From: Candidatus Lambdaproteobacteria bacterium RIFOXYD2_FULL_56_26
GTDB taxonomy: Bacteria; SAR324; XYD2-FULL-50-16
Direction: 5' to 3'
DNA: 63,908 nt
Assembly (NCBI GenBank): GCA_001783715.1
Contig: MFNF01000060.1
Span: 1 to 63,908 of the forward strand
Shown here: one piece after another, positions 1 through 7,856 of the stretch
Layout of the letters: each line of letters opens with the position of its first letter
How positions within the stretch are numbered: the stretch's first letter is position 1
Notes under the pieces: generated by a model
Database searches by the model: none
Seen by the model: the letters and a program-made list of their open reading frames with translations, nothing else
What the model was told of the DNA's origin: nothing
Program-made: the position numbers and the translations under genes

Positions 1-230
1 TCCCCCCAAAAGAAGACGGACCGGCGAAAAGGTCCACTTAGTACTCAAGTGAAGTAGTACATTCAACCTGAACTTGCAAGAAATTTTCTGAAAATTGTTT
101 CATCTTCGCCCTTTGTCTTCCCCCTGGCTGGACTTTGGAGAAAGCCCGATCTGTTTCTTTGTTGCCAAGAGTGAGGCTGCCCGGTAATCTTGGGCCAACC
201 CGACCGGTTCGGCCCTTCCCTTTTGGACCC
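1..230. other. leader region upstream of trmFO, no gene seen
   Basis: I see no convincing coding sequence here. The region holds a GGACC/GGTCC inverted repeat (18-22 and 31-35) and two copies of TAGTAC (39-44 and 55-60). The reading frame of trmFO is open back to 135, but the residues before 231 do not resemble the family, so I treat this as 5' leader. Confidence 0.5.
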
Positions 231-1568
231 ATGTCCCAACCAAATCATTTGCCTCTAGCCGTTGTCGGTGCCGGGATTGCCGGGTCCGAAGCCGCTTGGC
301 AACTCGCCCAAGCGGGGTACCGGGTCGATCTGTACGAGATGCGGCCCCACCGCCTTTCCGAAGCCCACCAAACCGGCCTTGCCGCCGAGCTGATTTGCAG
401 CAACAGCTTCAAAAGCCTGGACTTACACAATGCCCACGGAGCTCTGAAGGCCGAACTTTTGGCCGGCGGTTCTAGGGTTCTGCAAGCGGCCCTGGAGAAC
501 CGCATTCCTGCAGGTTCGGCCTTAGCGGTGGACCGGAACGGTTTTTCCCAGTCGCTCACCCAAGCCCTGGAGGGCCACCCCATGATCCAGCTGGTCCGCC
601 AAGAGGTGGCGGACCTGGAGGTGCTTTTGGCGAAGCACCCGCACCTGATCCTGGCCACCGGCCCCCTGACCAGTCAGCCTTTGATGGACTCGTTGGGCGC
701 ACGTCTGGGGCAGGAGGGGCTTTATTTTTATGATGCCATAGCGCCAGTGGTGTTCGAGGAATCCATCGACTACACCCAGGCCTTCCGGGCAGCTCGGTAC
801 GACAAGGGGGGAGCGGACTACCTGAACTGCCCCTTTACCAAGGAGCAATATGCCGATTTTGTGACCGCACTGGTCGGGGCCGAAAAGGTGGGCTTCAAGG
901 ACTTTGAGCAGCCCAAGCACTTTGAAGGTTGCCTGCCCATCGAGGTAATGGCCGGTCGGACCTTTGAAACCTTGGCCTTTGGCCCCCTCAAGCCGGTGGG
1001 CCTGACCGACCCCAAAACCGGCAGGCAACCTTATGCGGTTTTGCAGCTCCGGCAGGAGAACCGCTCCGGCACACTATATAATATGGTGGGCTGCCAAACT
1101 CGGATGACTTGGCCGGAACAGCAAAAGGTCTTTCGGAAGGTTCCGGGCCTGGGCCAAGCAGAATTCGCCCGGCTGGGGAGCATGCACCGCAACAGCTACC
1201 TCAACGCCCCCAAGCACCTGGGACCGGGGCTGACTTTGAAGGTTGACCCCAGAATCCAGGTCGCCGGACAGCTGACCGGGGCCGAGGGGTACAGTGAAGC
1301 GGTGGGGACCGGTTATTGGGCCGCCTTGTGCCTCAAGGCCCAGCTGGAGCAAAAGCCCCTACCCAAGCCGGACCCCAAAACCCTTTTGGGCAGCCTGATC
1401 TTTTACCTTTCCCAGGCCAGCGCCGACAATTTCCAGCCGATGAACGCCAACTGGGGATTGGTGGACAGCCCCAAGCGGCCAAGGAGCCTGGGCAAGTCGG
1501 AGTTTCGGACCCGACTGGCCGAAGCCGGATTAAAGCGATTTTTGGAGATCTTGGCCCCGCTCCGGTGA
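231..1568 (+). CDS. trmFO: methylenetetrahydrofolate--tRNA-(uracil-5-)-methyltransferase TrmFO
   Basis: This is the folate- and FAD-dependent enzyme that makes ribothymidine at position 54 of tRNA (cytoplasmic). The N-terminus carries the dinucleotide-binding motif VVGAGIAGSEAAW (about residues 11-23), followed by LYEMRP and the ICSNSF segment with Cys56. The second conserved cysteine is in EGCLPIEVMAGR (Cys234). Near the C-terminus, GQLTGAEGYSEA and the PMNANWGL segment are both typical. The protein is 445 aa, usual for the family. I chose the ATG at 231 because the family begins a few residues before the Rossmann motif; the frame stays open to 135 but that extension is not family-like. The gene stands alone and converges on the transglycosylase gene. 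Confidence 0.95.
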   Translation: MSQPNHLPLAVVGAGIAGSEAAWQLAQAGYRVDLYEMRPHRLSEAHQTGLAAELICSNSFKSLDLHNAHGALKAELLAGGSRVLQAALENRIPAGSALAVDRNGFSQSLTQALEGHPMIQLVRQEVADLEVLLAKHPHLILATGPLTSQPLMDSLGARLGQEGLYFYDAIAPVVFEESIDYTQAFRAARYDKGGADYLNCPFTKEQYADFVTALVGAEKVGFKDFEQPKHFEGCLPIEVMAGRTFETLAFGPLKPVGLTDPKTGRQPYAVLQLRQENRSGTLYNMVGCQTRMTWPEQQKVFRKVPGLGQAEFARLGSMHRNSYLNAPKHLGPGLTLKVDPRIQVAGQLTGAEGYSEAVGTGYWAALCLKAQLEQKPLPKPDPKTLLGSLIFYLSQASADNFQPMNANWGLVDSPKRPRSLGKSEFRTRLAEAGLKRFLEILAPLR

Positions 1569-1602
1569 CCGAACAGGGAAGGAAGGGAAAGAAGAGTCCA
1601 CC

Positions 1603-2259
1603 CTAAAGCTGGGTGGTCTGCAACGCCAGGAAGTTCCGACCCACTTCTTTGATGTAGTGTTCCGTTTCGTAAGGCAAAGTGGCAATGTTCCGGTGGAAAG
1701 CCTTGGCGGAAATCCGGTTGGCGGCATGGGGTACACAGGTGAGCCGCTCGCAGCCAAAGGCCTTGCGAAGCCTTGTAAAACCAGCATTGTAGGAAGCAAC
1801 CACCAAGGTGAACCGGCGGTTGGGGTCTTTGACCGAAGCAAAGGCCTTTTGCAGGTCCGAGAGGTGTTGGACGGCCAACAGGATGTTCAGGTCCGGCTGG
1901 TCCAGCAGTTGCCGGTGAAAAAATTTTGTGTCTTGCGGCTCTAAGATCGCCACCTTTTGGTAGTACCCCTGGGCGGTCAGCGGCATCAACTGCATCAACC
2001 CCCTGGCCCCGGCCCGGCTGATGGCCTGAGGGTTGTAAGCCGATTCGGCCTTCATGATCGCCAAAACCAATTGGGGTTCAACCCCGTGCACCGATTCGAG
2101 CTGCCGCAAAAAAGGCAAATAGGCCTCGTACTCCCCTTTGGGTTCCACCGGACTGGCGCTGCCATAAACGGTTTGGTGACTGATCACCGGCTCTGCCAAC
2201 AGGGAGATCGCCAATCCGAAGAACAGCATCAATCCCTTGCGGTAACAATTTATCCCCAT
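1603..2259 (-). CDS. lytic transglycosylase, SLT domain (periplasmic)
   Basis: This is a 218-aa exported murein lytic transglycosylase of the Slt/MltC-like (GH23) type. A hydrophobic signal segment spans about residues 9-26. The SLT fold follows: VLAIMKAESAYNP contains the catalytic Glu, GARGLMQLMP is the glycine/glutamine motif, and VVASYNAGFTRLRK and YETEHYIKEV complete the signature. It should cleave peptidoglycan glycan strands non-hydrolytically. The ATG at 2259 is preceded by GAGGGG on the minus strand. There is no lipobox, so it is probably soluble in the periplasm or held by an uncleaved signal. It is transcribed divergently from the DUF523 gene. Confidence 0.9.
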   Translation of the reverse strand: MGINCYRKGLMLFFGLAISLLAEPVISHQTVYGSASPVEPKGEYEAYLPFLRQLESVHGVEPQLVLAIMKAESAYNPQAISRAGARGLMQLMPLTAQGYYQKVAILEPQDTKFFHRQLLDQPDLNILLAVQHLSDLQKAFASVKDPNRRFTLVVASYNAGFTRLRKAFGCERLTCVPHAANRISAKAFHRNIATLPYETEHYIKEVGRNFLALQTTQL

Positions 2260-2270
2260 AGCCCCTCAAG

Positions 2271-2320
2271 GATAGGTTGAGACAAAAAAAGTTTTTTGCA
2301 GATAGGTAGCATTTCCTATC
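2271..2320. promoter_or_regulatory. GATAGGT repeats in a divergent promoter region
   Basis: The intergenic space between the transglycosylase gene (-) and the DUF523 gene (+) holds GATAGGT at 2271-2277 and again at 2301-2307. An inverted copy, CCTATC, lies at 2315-2320. The spacing of 30 bp, plus the inverted half-site, looks like a protein-binding site shared by two divergent promoters. A possible plus-strand promoter is TTGTCC (2324-2329) and TAACAT (2346-2351). No regulator can be assigned. Confidence 0.35.
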
Positions 2321-2387
2321 ACTTTGTCCTAGCCTTTATTCTGTGTAACATAGTACGTTTAACACAATTTATCTACCGGTTTCTGCC

Positions 2388-3221
2388 TTGCCCCCTGATC
2401 CCCTTGACCTGACTGGCTTTAGCCGTCCAAAACTGGCCCTTTCGGCCTGCCTGGGCTTTTTGTCCTGCCGGTATGACGGCACCGGATTCTTGTCCCCACT
2501 GCCTCGGCGGTTTTTTGACTGGGCCGAGGGGCGGCCCTTTTGCCCGGAAACCCAGGCGGGGCTCGGCACCCCCAGGACCCCGATCCAATGGGTATTGACC
2601 GGCGGTAGGCCGACCGTTGTGGAGCTGAAAAACGGGCAAGACCATTTGCCCCAACTGGAAAAAACGGCGCAATGCCTCTTGGGGGCCTGGGGCGAGTTGG
2701 AGGGTTTGTTGCTCAAGGCCCGCTCTCCCTCTTGTGCGCTCGACGACTGCCCCCGGTACCTGCCCGGAACATCCACCCCCACAAACTTTGGCCCAGGGGT
2801 GCTGGGAAAGGCGGCCTTGGACTCGGACCGGCCTTGGATCCTGGCCACCGAAGAGCAGGTCAAAACCCCCTGGGGCTTTGAGCTTTGGGCGGCCGGGTTG
2901 TTCCAATTGGCGAGGCTCAAGGCCCTCCCGGACAATCTGCTCCCTGACTTCCACCACCGGCAAACCGCCCTGTTGGAAGGCATGGGTGCAAAGGCAGCCT
3001 TGGAGGGATGCCGGTCAGACCGCCGGGAATATACCCACCGGTTTGCCCGGGCCTTCACCTCCCCGCCGGAGTACCAGGTTTTTTTGGCCAACTTGGGGCT
3101 GGGGAACACTTCCCCAGAGCTACCACTGCGGCTTGACCAATTGGCCGCCCTCTTGGGGGTTTCAGGCCAAAGTCTCAACCATCCTTATCCCCCTTCCCTT
3201 ACCGCCACAAGAAGCCCATGA
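2388..3221 (+). CDS. DUF523/DUF1722 family protein (YbbK/YbgA-like)
   Basis: The N-terminal part matches DUF523: LALSACLGFLSCRYDG near residue 15, FCPETQAGLGTPRTPI, and the diagnostic LKARSPSCAL near residue 110. The C-terminal 90 residues resemble a shortened DUF1722 (FHHRQTALL, then NHPYPPSL at the end). Conserved cysteines in DUF523 suggest metal or cofactor binding, but the function is not established. The start is a TTG at 2388 without a clear ribosome-binding site. The stop overlaps the next gene's ATG (ATGA at 3218-3221), so the two are translationally coupled. Confidence 0.75.
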   Translation: MPPDPLDLTGFSRPKLALSACLGFLSCRYDGTGFLSPLPRRFFDWAEGRPFCPETQAGLGTPRTPIQWVLTGGRPTVVELKNGQDHLPQLEKTAQCLLGAWGELEGLLLKARSPSCALDDCPRYLPGTSTPTNFGPGVLGKAALDSDRPWILATEEQVKTPWGFELWAAGLFQLARLKALPDNLLPDFHHRQTALLEGMGAKAALEGCRSDRREYTHRFARAFTSPPEYQVFLANLGLGNTSPELPLRLDQLAALLGVSGQSLNHPYPPSLTATRSP

Positions 3222-3685
3222 AACCACTTTTATCCGCTGAAAGCGATACACACCAAATCGCCTTGGACCTGTACCGGCAGCCCAAAGAGGCACTGCTGTC
3301 CACCCACAGTGCCAAGTTTGCCGGGTTTCCCTTTGGCTCGCTGGCCCCATATGTCCTTGGCCCCCAGGGGCAGCCGGTGGTCTTTTTGAGTGCGCTAGCC
3401 CAACATACCCAGAACCTGAGGCAAAACCCCTTGGCTTCTTTGACCCTGTTCCCCCCAGCCGTGACCCCGGAACAGGCTCGGCTGACCTTGCTGACTGAGG
3501 CTAGACTCTTTAAGGGCGACACTGACCCCCTCCTGACAGCCCACCAGACCCATTTCCCTTACAGCAAGGTTTACCTGGGGTTTGGGGATTTTTCCCCTTG
3601 GGAGCTGTGGGTCCAGCAGGCCTATTTGGTAGCTGGATTTGGTCGGGCCGGTTGGTTGGACCCGGCGGGTTTGTGGTCCCCCTGA
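3218..3685 (+). CDS. HugZ-like pyridoxamine 5'-phosphate oxidase-fold protein
   Basis: This 155-aa protein has the split-barrel flavin/heme fold of the HugZ/PNPOx-like superfamily. ALLSTHSAKFAGFPFGSLAPYVLGPQGQPVVF is the opening strand segment, followed by LAQHTQNLRQNPLASL, and FPYSKVYLGFGDFSPWELWVQQAYLVAGFGRAGWL is characteristic of the HugZ branch. It is likely a cytoplasmic heme or flavin binder, possibly acting in heme utilisation. The start codon overlaps the DUF523 stop, so the pair is probably one operon. A weak terminator follows at 3752-3775. Confidence 0.75.
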   Translation: MKPLLSAESDTHQIALDLYRQPKEALLSTHSAKFAGFPFGSLAPYVLGPQGQPVVFLSALAQHTQNLRQNPLASLTLFPPAVTPEQARLTLLTEARLFKGDTDPLLTAHQTHFPYSKVYLGFGDFSPWELWVQQAYLVAGFGRAGWLDPAGLWSP

Positions 3686-3751
3686 CCGTTCAAGCCACCG
3701 GCCCCAAGACCTAGGACTTTACAAGTGCTGTCTCCAACCTGCCCAGCTCGG

Positions 3752-3775
3752 CTCCGGTCCTGGAGGATTTTTTTT
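3752..3775 (+). terminator. weak intrinsic terminator after the HugZ-like gene
   Basis: A short hairpin, CTCC (3752-3755) with GGAG (3762-3765), extended by a G-T wobble, is followed by GA and eight T residues (3768-3775). The stem is short, so termination may be partial. Confidence 0.45.
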
Positions 3776-3839
3776 CATTCATCCATTTAAAAACAAAGAC
3801 TATAACCGATGCAGTGGGGTTGTTTTTTGCGCCAGTGAA

Positions 3840-3865
3840 GTAAAATTATTTTACCTTCATTTTAC
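3840..3865 (+). promoter_or_regulatory. Pho-box-like direct repeat upstream of the PhoB-type regulator
   Basis: Two exact copies of ATTTTAC (3848-3854 and 3859-3865) are separated by 4 nt, giving an 11-bp period. This is the geometry of OmpR/PhoB-family boxes, where 7-bp half-sites repeat every helical turn. A third copy in reverse orientation (GTAAAAT, 3840-3846) abuts the first. A possible -10, GATAAC, lies at 3882-3887. The gene start is 87 nt downstream. The identical arrangement occurs again before the porin gene at 4666-4683. Autoregulation by the encoded regulator is an inference. Confidence 0.6.
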
Positions 3866-3952
3866 TTTCCCTTGGGGTTCAGATAACAACCAGTTTGTAT
3901 GGTTAGCTCACCAAGCCAGCCAACAGCAAGGCGGTGAACCTCTGGAGTGAAG

Positions 3953-4624
3953 ATGAATCACATCTTAGTGATCGAAGACCAAGAAGACGTTCGAGAGCTG
4001 ATCGCCTACAACCTGCGCAAGCAAGGTTACGAGGTTATCGAGGCCAACAACGCCAACGATGCATTGATCCTGCTCGAAGACATCAATTTGGACTTGATCC
4101 TCCTCGACTTGATGCTCCCCGGTTTGGGTGGACTGGATTTCTTGAAGATTTTAAAATCCAAGGAACCTTTCCAGGGGATCGCCGTCATTATCCTGTCGGC
4201 AAAAAGCGAAGAACAGGAAGTGGTCACCGGCCTCAAACTGGGGGCGGACGACTACATCCCCAAACCCTTTTCCATCAAGGTGTTGCTCGCCAAGATCGAG
4301 TCGGTTCTCCGTAGGGTCAACTCCCAAGAGCAGAGCCTGCTCCGGTACAAAGACCTGCTGCTCAACCAAGAGGAACACAAGGTGTACGCCTTGGGACAAG
4401 AAGTAACTTTGACCAACAAGGAATTTGAACTTTTGTCCCTTTTTTTGAAGAAACCCAAGAAGGTGTTTCACCGCAACCAGTTGCTCAACTCCATCTGGGG
4501 TTATGATTCAGAAACCTACACCCGGACCGTAGATGCCCATGTTTCTAGCTTGCGCAAGAAATTGGGCGAGCCGGGCAAGATGATCCGGTCTATCCCCAAA
4601 GTGGGGTACGGATTGGACATTTAG
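3953..4624 (+). CDS. OmpR/PhoB-family response regulator
   Basis: This 223-aa transcription factor has an N-terminal receiver (IEDQ acidic pair, phospho-acceptor Asp52 in LLDLMLPG, the switch Ser in ILSAKS, Lys in PKPF). The C-terminal winged helix covers about residues 125-223 (LTNKEFELLSLFL; VFHRNQLLNSIWG; TRTVDAHVSSLRKKLG; KVGYGL), which is close to PhoB/PhoP. I prefer the ATG at 3953, five bases after GGAG; a GTG at 3947 is in frame. No histidine kinase is adjacent, so it is an orphan here. Its own leader and that of the downstream porin share an 11-bp-period direct repeat, suggesting that both belong to its regulon. Confidence 0.92.
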   Translation: MNHILVIEDQEDVRELIAYNLRKQGYEVIEANNANDALILLEDINLDLILLDLMLPGLGGLDFLKILKSKEPFQGIAVIILSAKSEEQEVVTGLKLGADDYIPKPFSIKVLLAKIESVLRRVNSQEQSLLRYKDLLLNQEEHKVYALGQEVTLTNKEFELLSLFLKKPKKVFHRNQLLNSIWGYDSETYTRTVDAHVSSLRKKLGEPGKMIRSIPKVGYGLDI

Positions 4625-4665
4625 GCGGTTTGTTTTGTACCGCTTAATAAGATTGGGTCGGCCAG

Positions 4666-4683
4666 ATTTTACGGATATTTTAC
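4666..4683 (+). promoter_or_regulatory. Pho-box-like direct repeat upstream of the porin gene
   Basis: ATTTTAC occurs at 4666-4672 and 4677-4683, again with a 4-nt spacer. This is the same sequence and spacing as the pair at 3848-3865 in front of the regulator gene. The porin start codon is about 145 nt downstream, with a hairpin-rich leader between. Control of the porin by the neighbouring PhoB-type regulator is inferred. Confidence 0.6.
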
Positions 4684-4709
4684 ATCCTCCTGCCCAAGCG
4701 ACTTCGCAG

Positions 4710-4773
4710 GGAGCCTAGGTTGGCTCCAAGAAGGGGGTTTACCCCAAGAGACCGGGTTTTTACCCAAGGGTCT
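4710..4773 (+). promoter_or_regulatory. hairpin-rich 5' leader of the porin mRNA
   Basis: Three stems follow one another: GGAGCC (4710-4715) with GGCTCC (4722-4727); GGGG (4734-4737) with CCCC (4742-4745); and GGGT (4754-4757) with ACCC (4762-4765), the last enclosed by AGACC (4749-4753) with GGTCT (4769-4773). The last hairpin is followed by ATTTAAAT rather than a T run, so it does not look like a terminator. It could stabilise or regulate the porin transcript. Confidence 0.35.
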
Positions 4774-4828
4774 ATTTAAATCGGGCACACAAGGCCCAAG
4801 AACAATAAACCGAGAACAGGAATCCCCT

Positions 4829-5959
4829 ATGTCTTACATGAACTTCAAAAAATTGGCTCTCGCCGGTTTGGCTACTTTGATGGTAACCGGTGTTGCTTTT
4901 GCCGAAGGCGAAATGCCTGCCGCACCTGCTCCCGAAGCAGCCGCCGCTCCGGCCAACGACGATTTCAGCTTCAAGATGTCCGGCACCCTGCGGGAATACT
5001 TTGGGCAATACAACAGCGGTGTAAAGAACACCAGCGCCTACATGCAAGAGTTTGGTGAAGCCAACTTGGCCGCCAACGTGACCGCTGGTGCCATCACCGG
5101 TTACTTTGAATTGGAATCCCGTGATTTGGCAGTTGTTTCTGCAGTCCAACGGCGCTTGGACGCTAAGTTTGGGGACTTGAAAGTCTCTTTTGGTACCATC
5201 AAGCCCAAGGAATCCTACGCTTTGGCTGACGATGCCGAAACCGGCACCAAAACCAGCGACAGTGCCAGCTTTGGCTTCTACAAAGGCGAGTTGATCAAAA
5301 CCGAACTTGACGGCCTCCGGCTGGAATACAAAATCGGTAAAATCAAGGCCGGTGTGTCCTTGTACGAACGTGATGCCTTGAACGCCACCACCTACGCCAT
5401 GGTGGACAGCACTTCGGACACCGCCGTCAGCAAAAGCAAGTTCACCGCCAAGGCCTACAAAGAAGGCAGCGCCACCCAGTTTGGTGCCTACGGCGACTTG
5501 GGTCCGATCTACTTCCACCTCTCTTCGATCAGCTCCAAAACCGATGCTCATACCAGCACCGCCACGGTCCTGAACCACTCAGGTAGCCAACTGGGCGTTA
5601 GGTACAACATCGAAAAGGGCTTTTATGTCTCCGTGGACAGCGGCTCCAAGTCGATCGCCCAAGACACAACCTACAAGAAAAAATATGCCGACTCTGCTTT
5701 GCAGGTCAAATACACCTTGGGCAACCAACAGAGTGCTGTGGTTACCTTGGCTAGTATGACCTACCAAGACGAGAAATACGCTTCGACCAAGAAAAACGAC
5801 TACGCCTTGAGCAACACCAACCTGGTTTACAACATCCCCATGGGTAAAGGTGCAGAGTTCAAAGTACTGTACGCTTCTGAAGCCAACAAGCCTGAAATTG
5901 CCGGTGGTACCTCCGTCACCAAGTCTTATGTTGGTGCTGGTGCATATGTGAAGTTTTAA
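4829..5959 (+). CDS. outer-membrane beta-barrel porin
   Basis: This is a 376-aa exported protein. The Sec signal peptide is KKLALAGLATLMVTGVAFA, probably cleaved before EGEMP, and is followed by an Ala/Pro-rich linker. The rest is alternating polar and hydrophobic strands (GAITGYFELES, LRLEYKIGKIKAGVSLYE, ALQVKYTLGNQQSAVVTLA, VYNIPMGKGAEFKVLYA) and the chain ends in the barrel-assembly signal AYVKF with a terminal Phe. It should form a general or solute-selective pore. A Pho-box-like repeat and a structured leader lie upstream and a strong terminator lies downstream, so it is a single-gene unit. If the box is real, phosphate or another anion is a plausible substrate; that is inference. Confidence 0.85.
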   Translation: MSYMNFKKLALAGLATLMVTGVAFAEGEMPAAPAPEAAAAPANDDFSFKMSGTLREYFGQYNSGVKNTSAYMQEFGEANLAANVTAGAITGYFELESRDLAVVSAVQRRLDAKFGDLKVSFGTIKPKESYALADDAETGTKTSDSASFGFYKGELIKTELDGLRLEYKIGKIKAGVSLYERDALNATTYAMVDSTSDTAVSKSKFTAKAYKEGSATQFGAYGDLGPIYFHLSSISSKTDAHTSTATVLNHSGSQLGVRYNIEKGFYVSVDSGSKSIAQDTTYKKKYADSALQVKYTLGNQQSAVVTLASMTYQDEKYASTKKNDYALSNTNLVYNIPMGKGAEFKVLYASEANKPEIAGGTSVTKSYVGAGAYVKF

Positions 5960-5987
5960 GCAGAACGCATCGTCCTACCTCTAAGGG

Positions 5988-6018
5988 AGCGGCCCCACCT
6001 GCCGGGGCCGCTTTCTCT
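5988..6018 (+). terminator. intrinsic terminator after the porin gene
   Basis: A 9-bp perfect stem, AGCGGCCCC (5988-5996) with GGGGCCGCT (6004-6012), has a 7-nt loop and runs into TTCTCT. It lies 29 nt after the porin stop codon. Confidence 0.85.
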
Positions 6019-6038
6019 ACCTAGGCACGGGGTCCCCT

Positions 6039-7844
6039 ATGACCACCACCGAATTCGCCGCTCCCCCTCTTTTGGTCCCTGGACCGTTTCAATTGCCCCA
6101 GGCTTGGGTAAACCGCCTGAAGTCCTTGTCCTTTGCCTACCAACCGATCGTCCACATCCATTCGGGCGACCTCTTGGGAGTGGAGGCCTTGTTGCTGGAG
6201 GTCGAGCAGGTCGGCTACGGCGGGCCGCAGGAGTTTTTTGAGGTGCTCCGGGAGGAACGTTGTTGCGCCCAGGCGGAGCTTTTTTTGCTGGAAAAGGCGT
6301 TAAGCGGCTTTGCTCGGCTGCCCAACGTCCAAAACTACAAGCTTTTTTTTAACCTGGACCCCCAAAACCTGGGGGAACTCAAGACATTGGGTGAGAATCT
6401 GGTCCCGGTTTTGTCCAACCTGGGCCTGACCCGAGAACAGGTATGTTTCGAGCTTTCCGAGCGGCATTTGGGCATGGGTTATCTCCAGGCCGGAGCTTGG
6501 CTTGACCGGCTGCAATCCCAAGGTTTCGACCTTCTTTTGGACCACTTTGGCACCGGGCTGGCTGGGCTCAAGCTGCTCTACCATTCCCACCCCCAGTTCC
6601 TCAAAATCGACCGGTCCTTCCTTTTTGGGGTGCTGGACAACCCAAAGAAAAAGCTTTTTTTGACCAAGATGGTCAACCTGGCCCACCTGATGGAAACCAA
6701 GGTGATCCTCCAGGGAGTGGAAACCGAAGCGGAGTATTTTGCCTGCCGGGAAATGGGGGTGGATTTTGTACAGGGGCTTTTGATTGGAAGGCCAACCGAC
6801 CGGATCGATTCACTGCAACCCAAAAGCCTTTCGATCCTGGAACTTTGGGGCAAAGACCGCCGTAAGGCCAAGGGGGACTCCAAGTGGCTCTTGGCCCAGC
6901 TGGAGACGATCCCGCCGGTGACCGCCCATTCGAGTATGATTTATGTGCTCGACCAGTTCCGCAAATTCCGGGACCACTCCAGTTTCCCGGTGGTGAACGA
7001 CCAGGGAGAGCCGCTGGGGCTTATCTGTGAAGAGGACTTGAAACAATATGTTTACAGCCCTTTTGGCCGAGAGTTGATGCAAAACCGTTCCGCCGGGCTG
7101 ACCTTGGCCAACTTTCTCCAGCCTTGCCCCCAGGCGGACCTCAACACCCCGGTCGAAGAGGTGCTGGAGATCTACGCCCAAAGCGACAGCGCCAAAGGTA
7201 TCCTGATCACCGAGCAGGGCAATTACCTGGGCTTTTTGTCTTCCAACCGACTGCTCAAGCTGCTTTACGAGCGGAACCTGGCCAACGCCCGGGACCAGAA
7301 CCCCTTGACCGGGCTGCCGGGCAACCACCGGATCAGCCGGTTTGTCCAGGCCGCCTGCGCCGGAGCGACCAAGCACCTGGTGCTGGTTTATTTCGACTTC
7401 GACCACTTCAAACCCTTTAACGACAAACAGGGTTTTCGGGCCGGGGACCGGGCGATCCTGCTGTTTTCCGAGCTGATCCAAAAGCAACTGGGCCCCACCA
7501 CCGCCCTGCTGGGCCACATCGGCGGGGACGACTTTTTTGCCGCCTTCAGCAACACCGACTTTTTGACCGCACAAGCTCAAGTGAGTTCGGTTTGCCAGAG
7601 CTTCAAACGGGATGTCGAGAGTTTTTACAGTCCCGAAGACCGGGAACGGGGCTACATTGAGGCGGTCAGTCGGGAAGGGGACTTGCGGCGGTTTCCGCTC
7701 TTGGGGGTCAGTGCGGCGGTCTTGGAGGTCAAGGAGGGTACCACCGGTCTTACTTTGGAGCGAATCTCCGCCGGTACGGCGGCGCTGAAAAAGGGGGCGA
7801 AGGCTAGTCCGACCGGCCTTTTGGCGGCCGGTCTTTGGCGCTGA
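6039..7844 (+). CDS. EAL-CBS-CBS-GGDEF c-di-GMP protein
   Basis: This 601-aa cytoplasmic protein reads EAL (about 30-270), a CBS pair (about 275-405) and GGDEF (about 415-580). The EAL domain keeps Glu49 (GVEALL), FELSER, KIDRSF (Lys189/Asp191) and GVETEAE (Glu228). The metal motif normally written DDFGTG is DHFGTG here, with His169 replacing the second Asp. The cyclase signature is GGDDF (495-499) instead of GGDEF/GGEEF. The CBS pair usually binds adenine nucleotides and may couple energy state to c-di-GMP turnover. The order EAL-CBS-GGDEF is a known architecture. Whether either catalytic domain is active is uncertain. Confidence 0.88.
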   Translation: MTTTEFAAPPLLVPGPFQLPQAWVNRLKSLSFAYQPIVHIHSGDLLGVEALLLEVEQVGYGGPQEFFEVLREERCCAQAELFLLEKALSGFARLPNVQNYKLFFNLDPQNLGELKTLGENLVPVLSNLGLTREQVCFELSERHLGMGYLQAGAWLDRLQSQGFDLLLDHFGTGLAGLKLLYHSHPQFLKIDRSFLFGVLDNPKKKLFLTKMVNLAHLMETKVILQGVETEAEYFACREMGVDFVQGLLIGRPTDRIDSLQPKSLSILELWGKDRRKAKGDSKWLLAQLETIPPVTAHSSMIYVLDQFRKFRDHSSFPVVNDQGEPLGLICEEDLKQYVYSPFGRELMQNRSAGLTLANFLQPCPQADLNTPVEEVLEIYAQSDSAKGILITEQGNYLGFLSSNRLLKLLYERNLANARDQNPLTGLPGNHRISRFVQAACAGATKHLVLVYFDFDHFKPFNDKQGFRAGDRAILLFSELIQKQLGPTTALLGHIGGDDFFAAFSNTDFLTAQAQVSSVCQSFKRDVESFYSPEDRERGYIEAVSREGDLRRFPLLGVSAAVLEVKEGTTGLTLERISAGTAALKKGAKASPTGLLAAGLWR

Positions 7845-7856
7845 GCGTCTAGGTCT

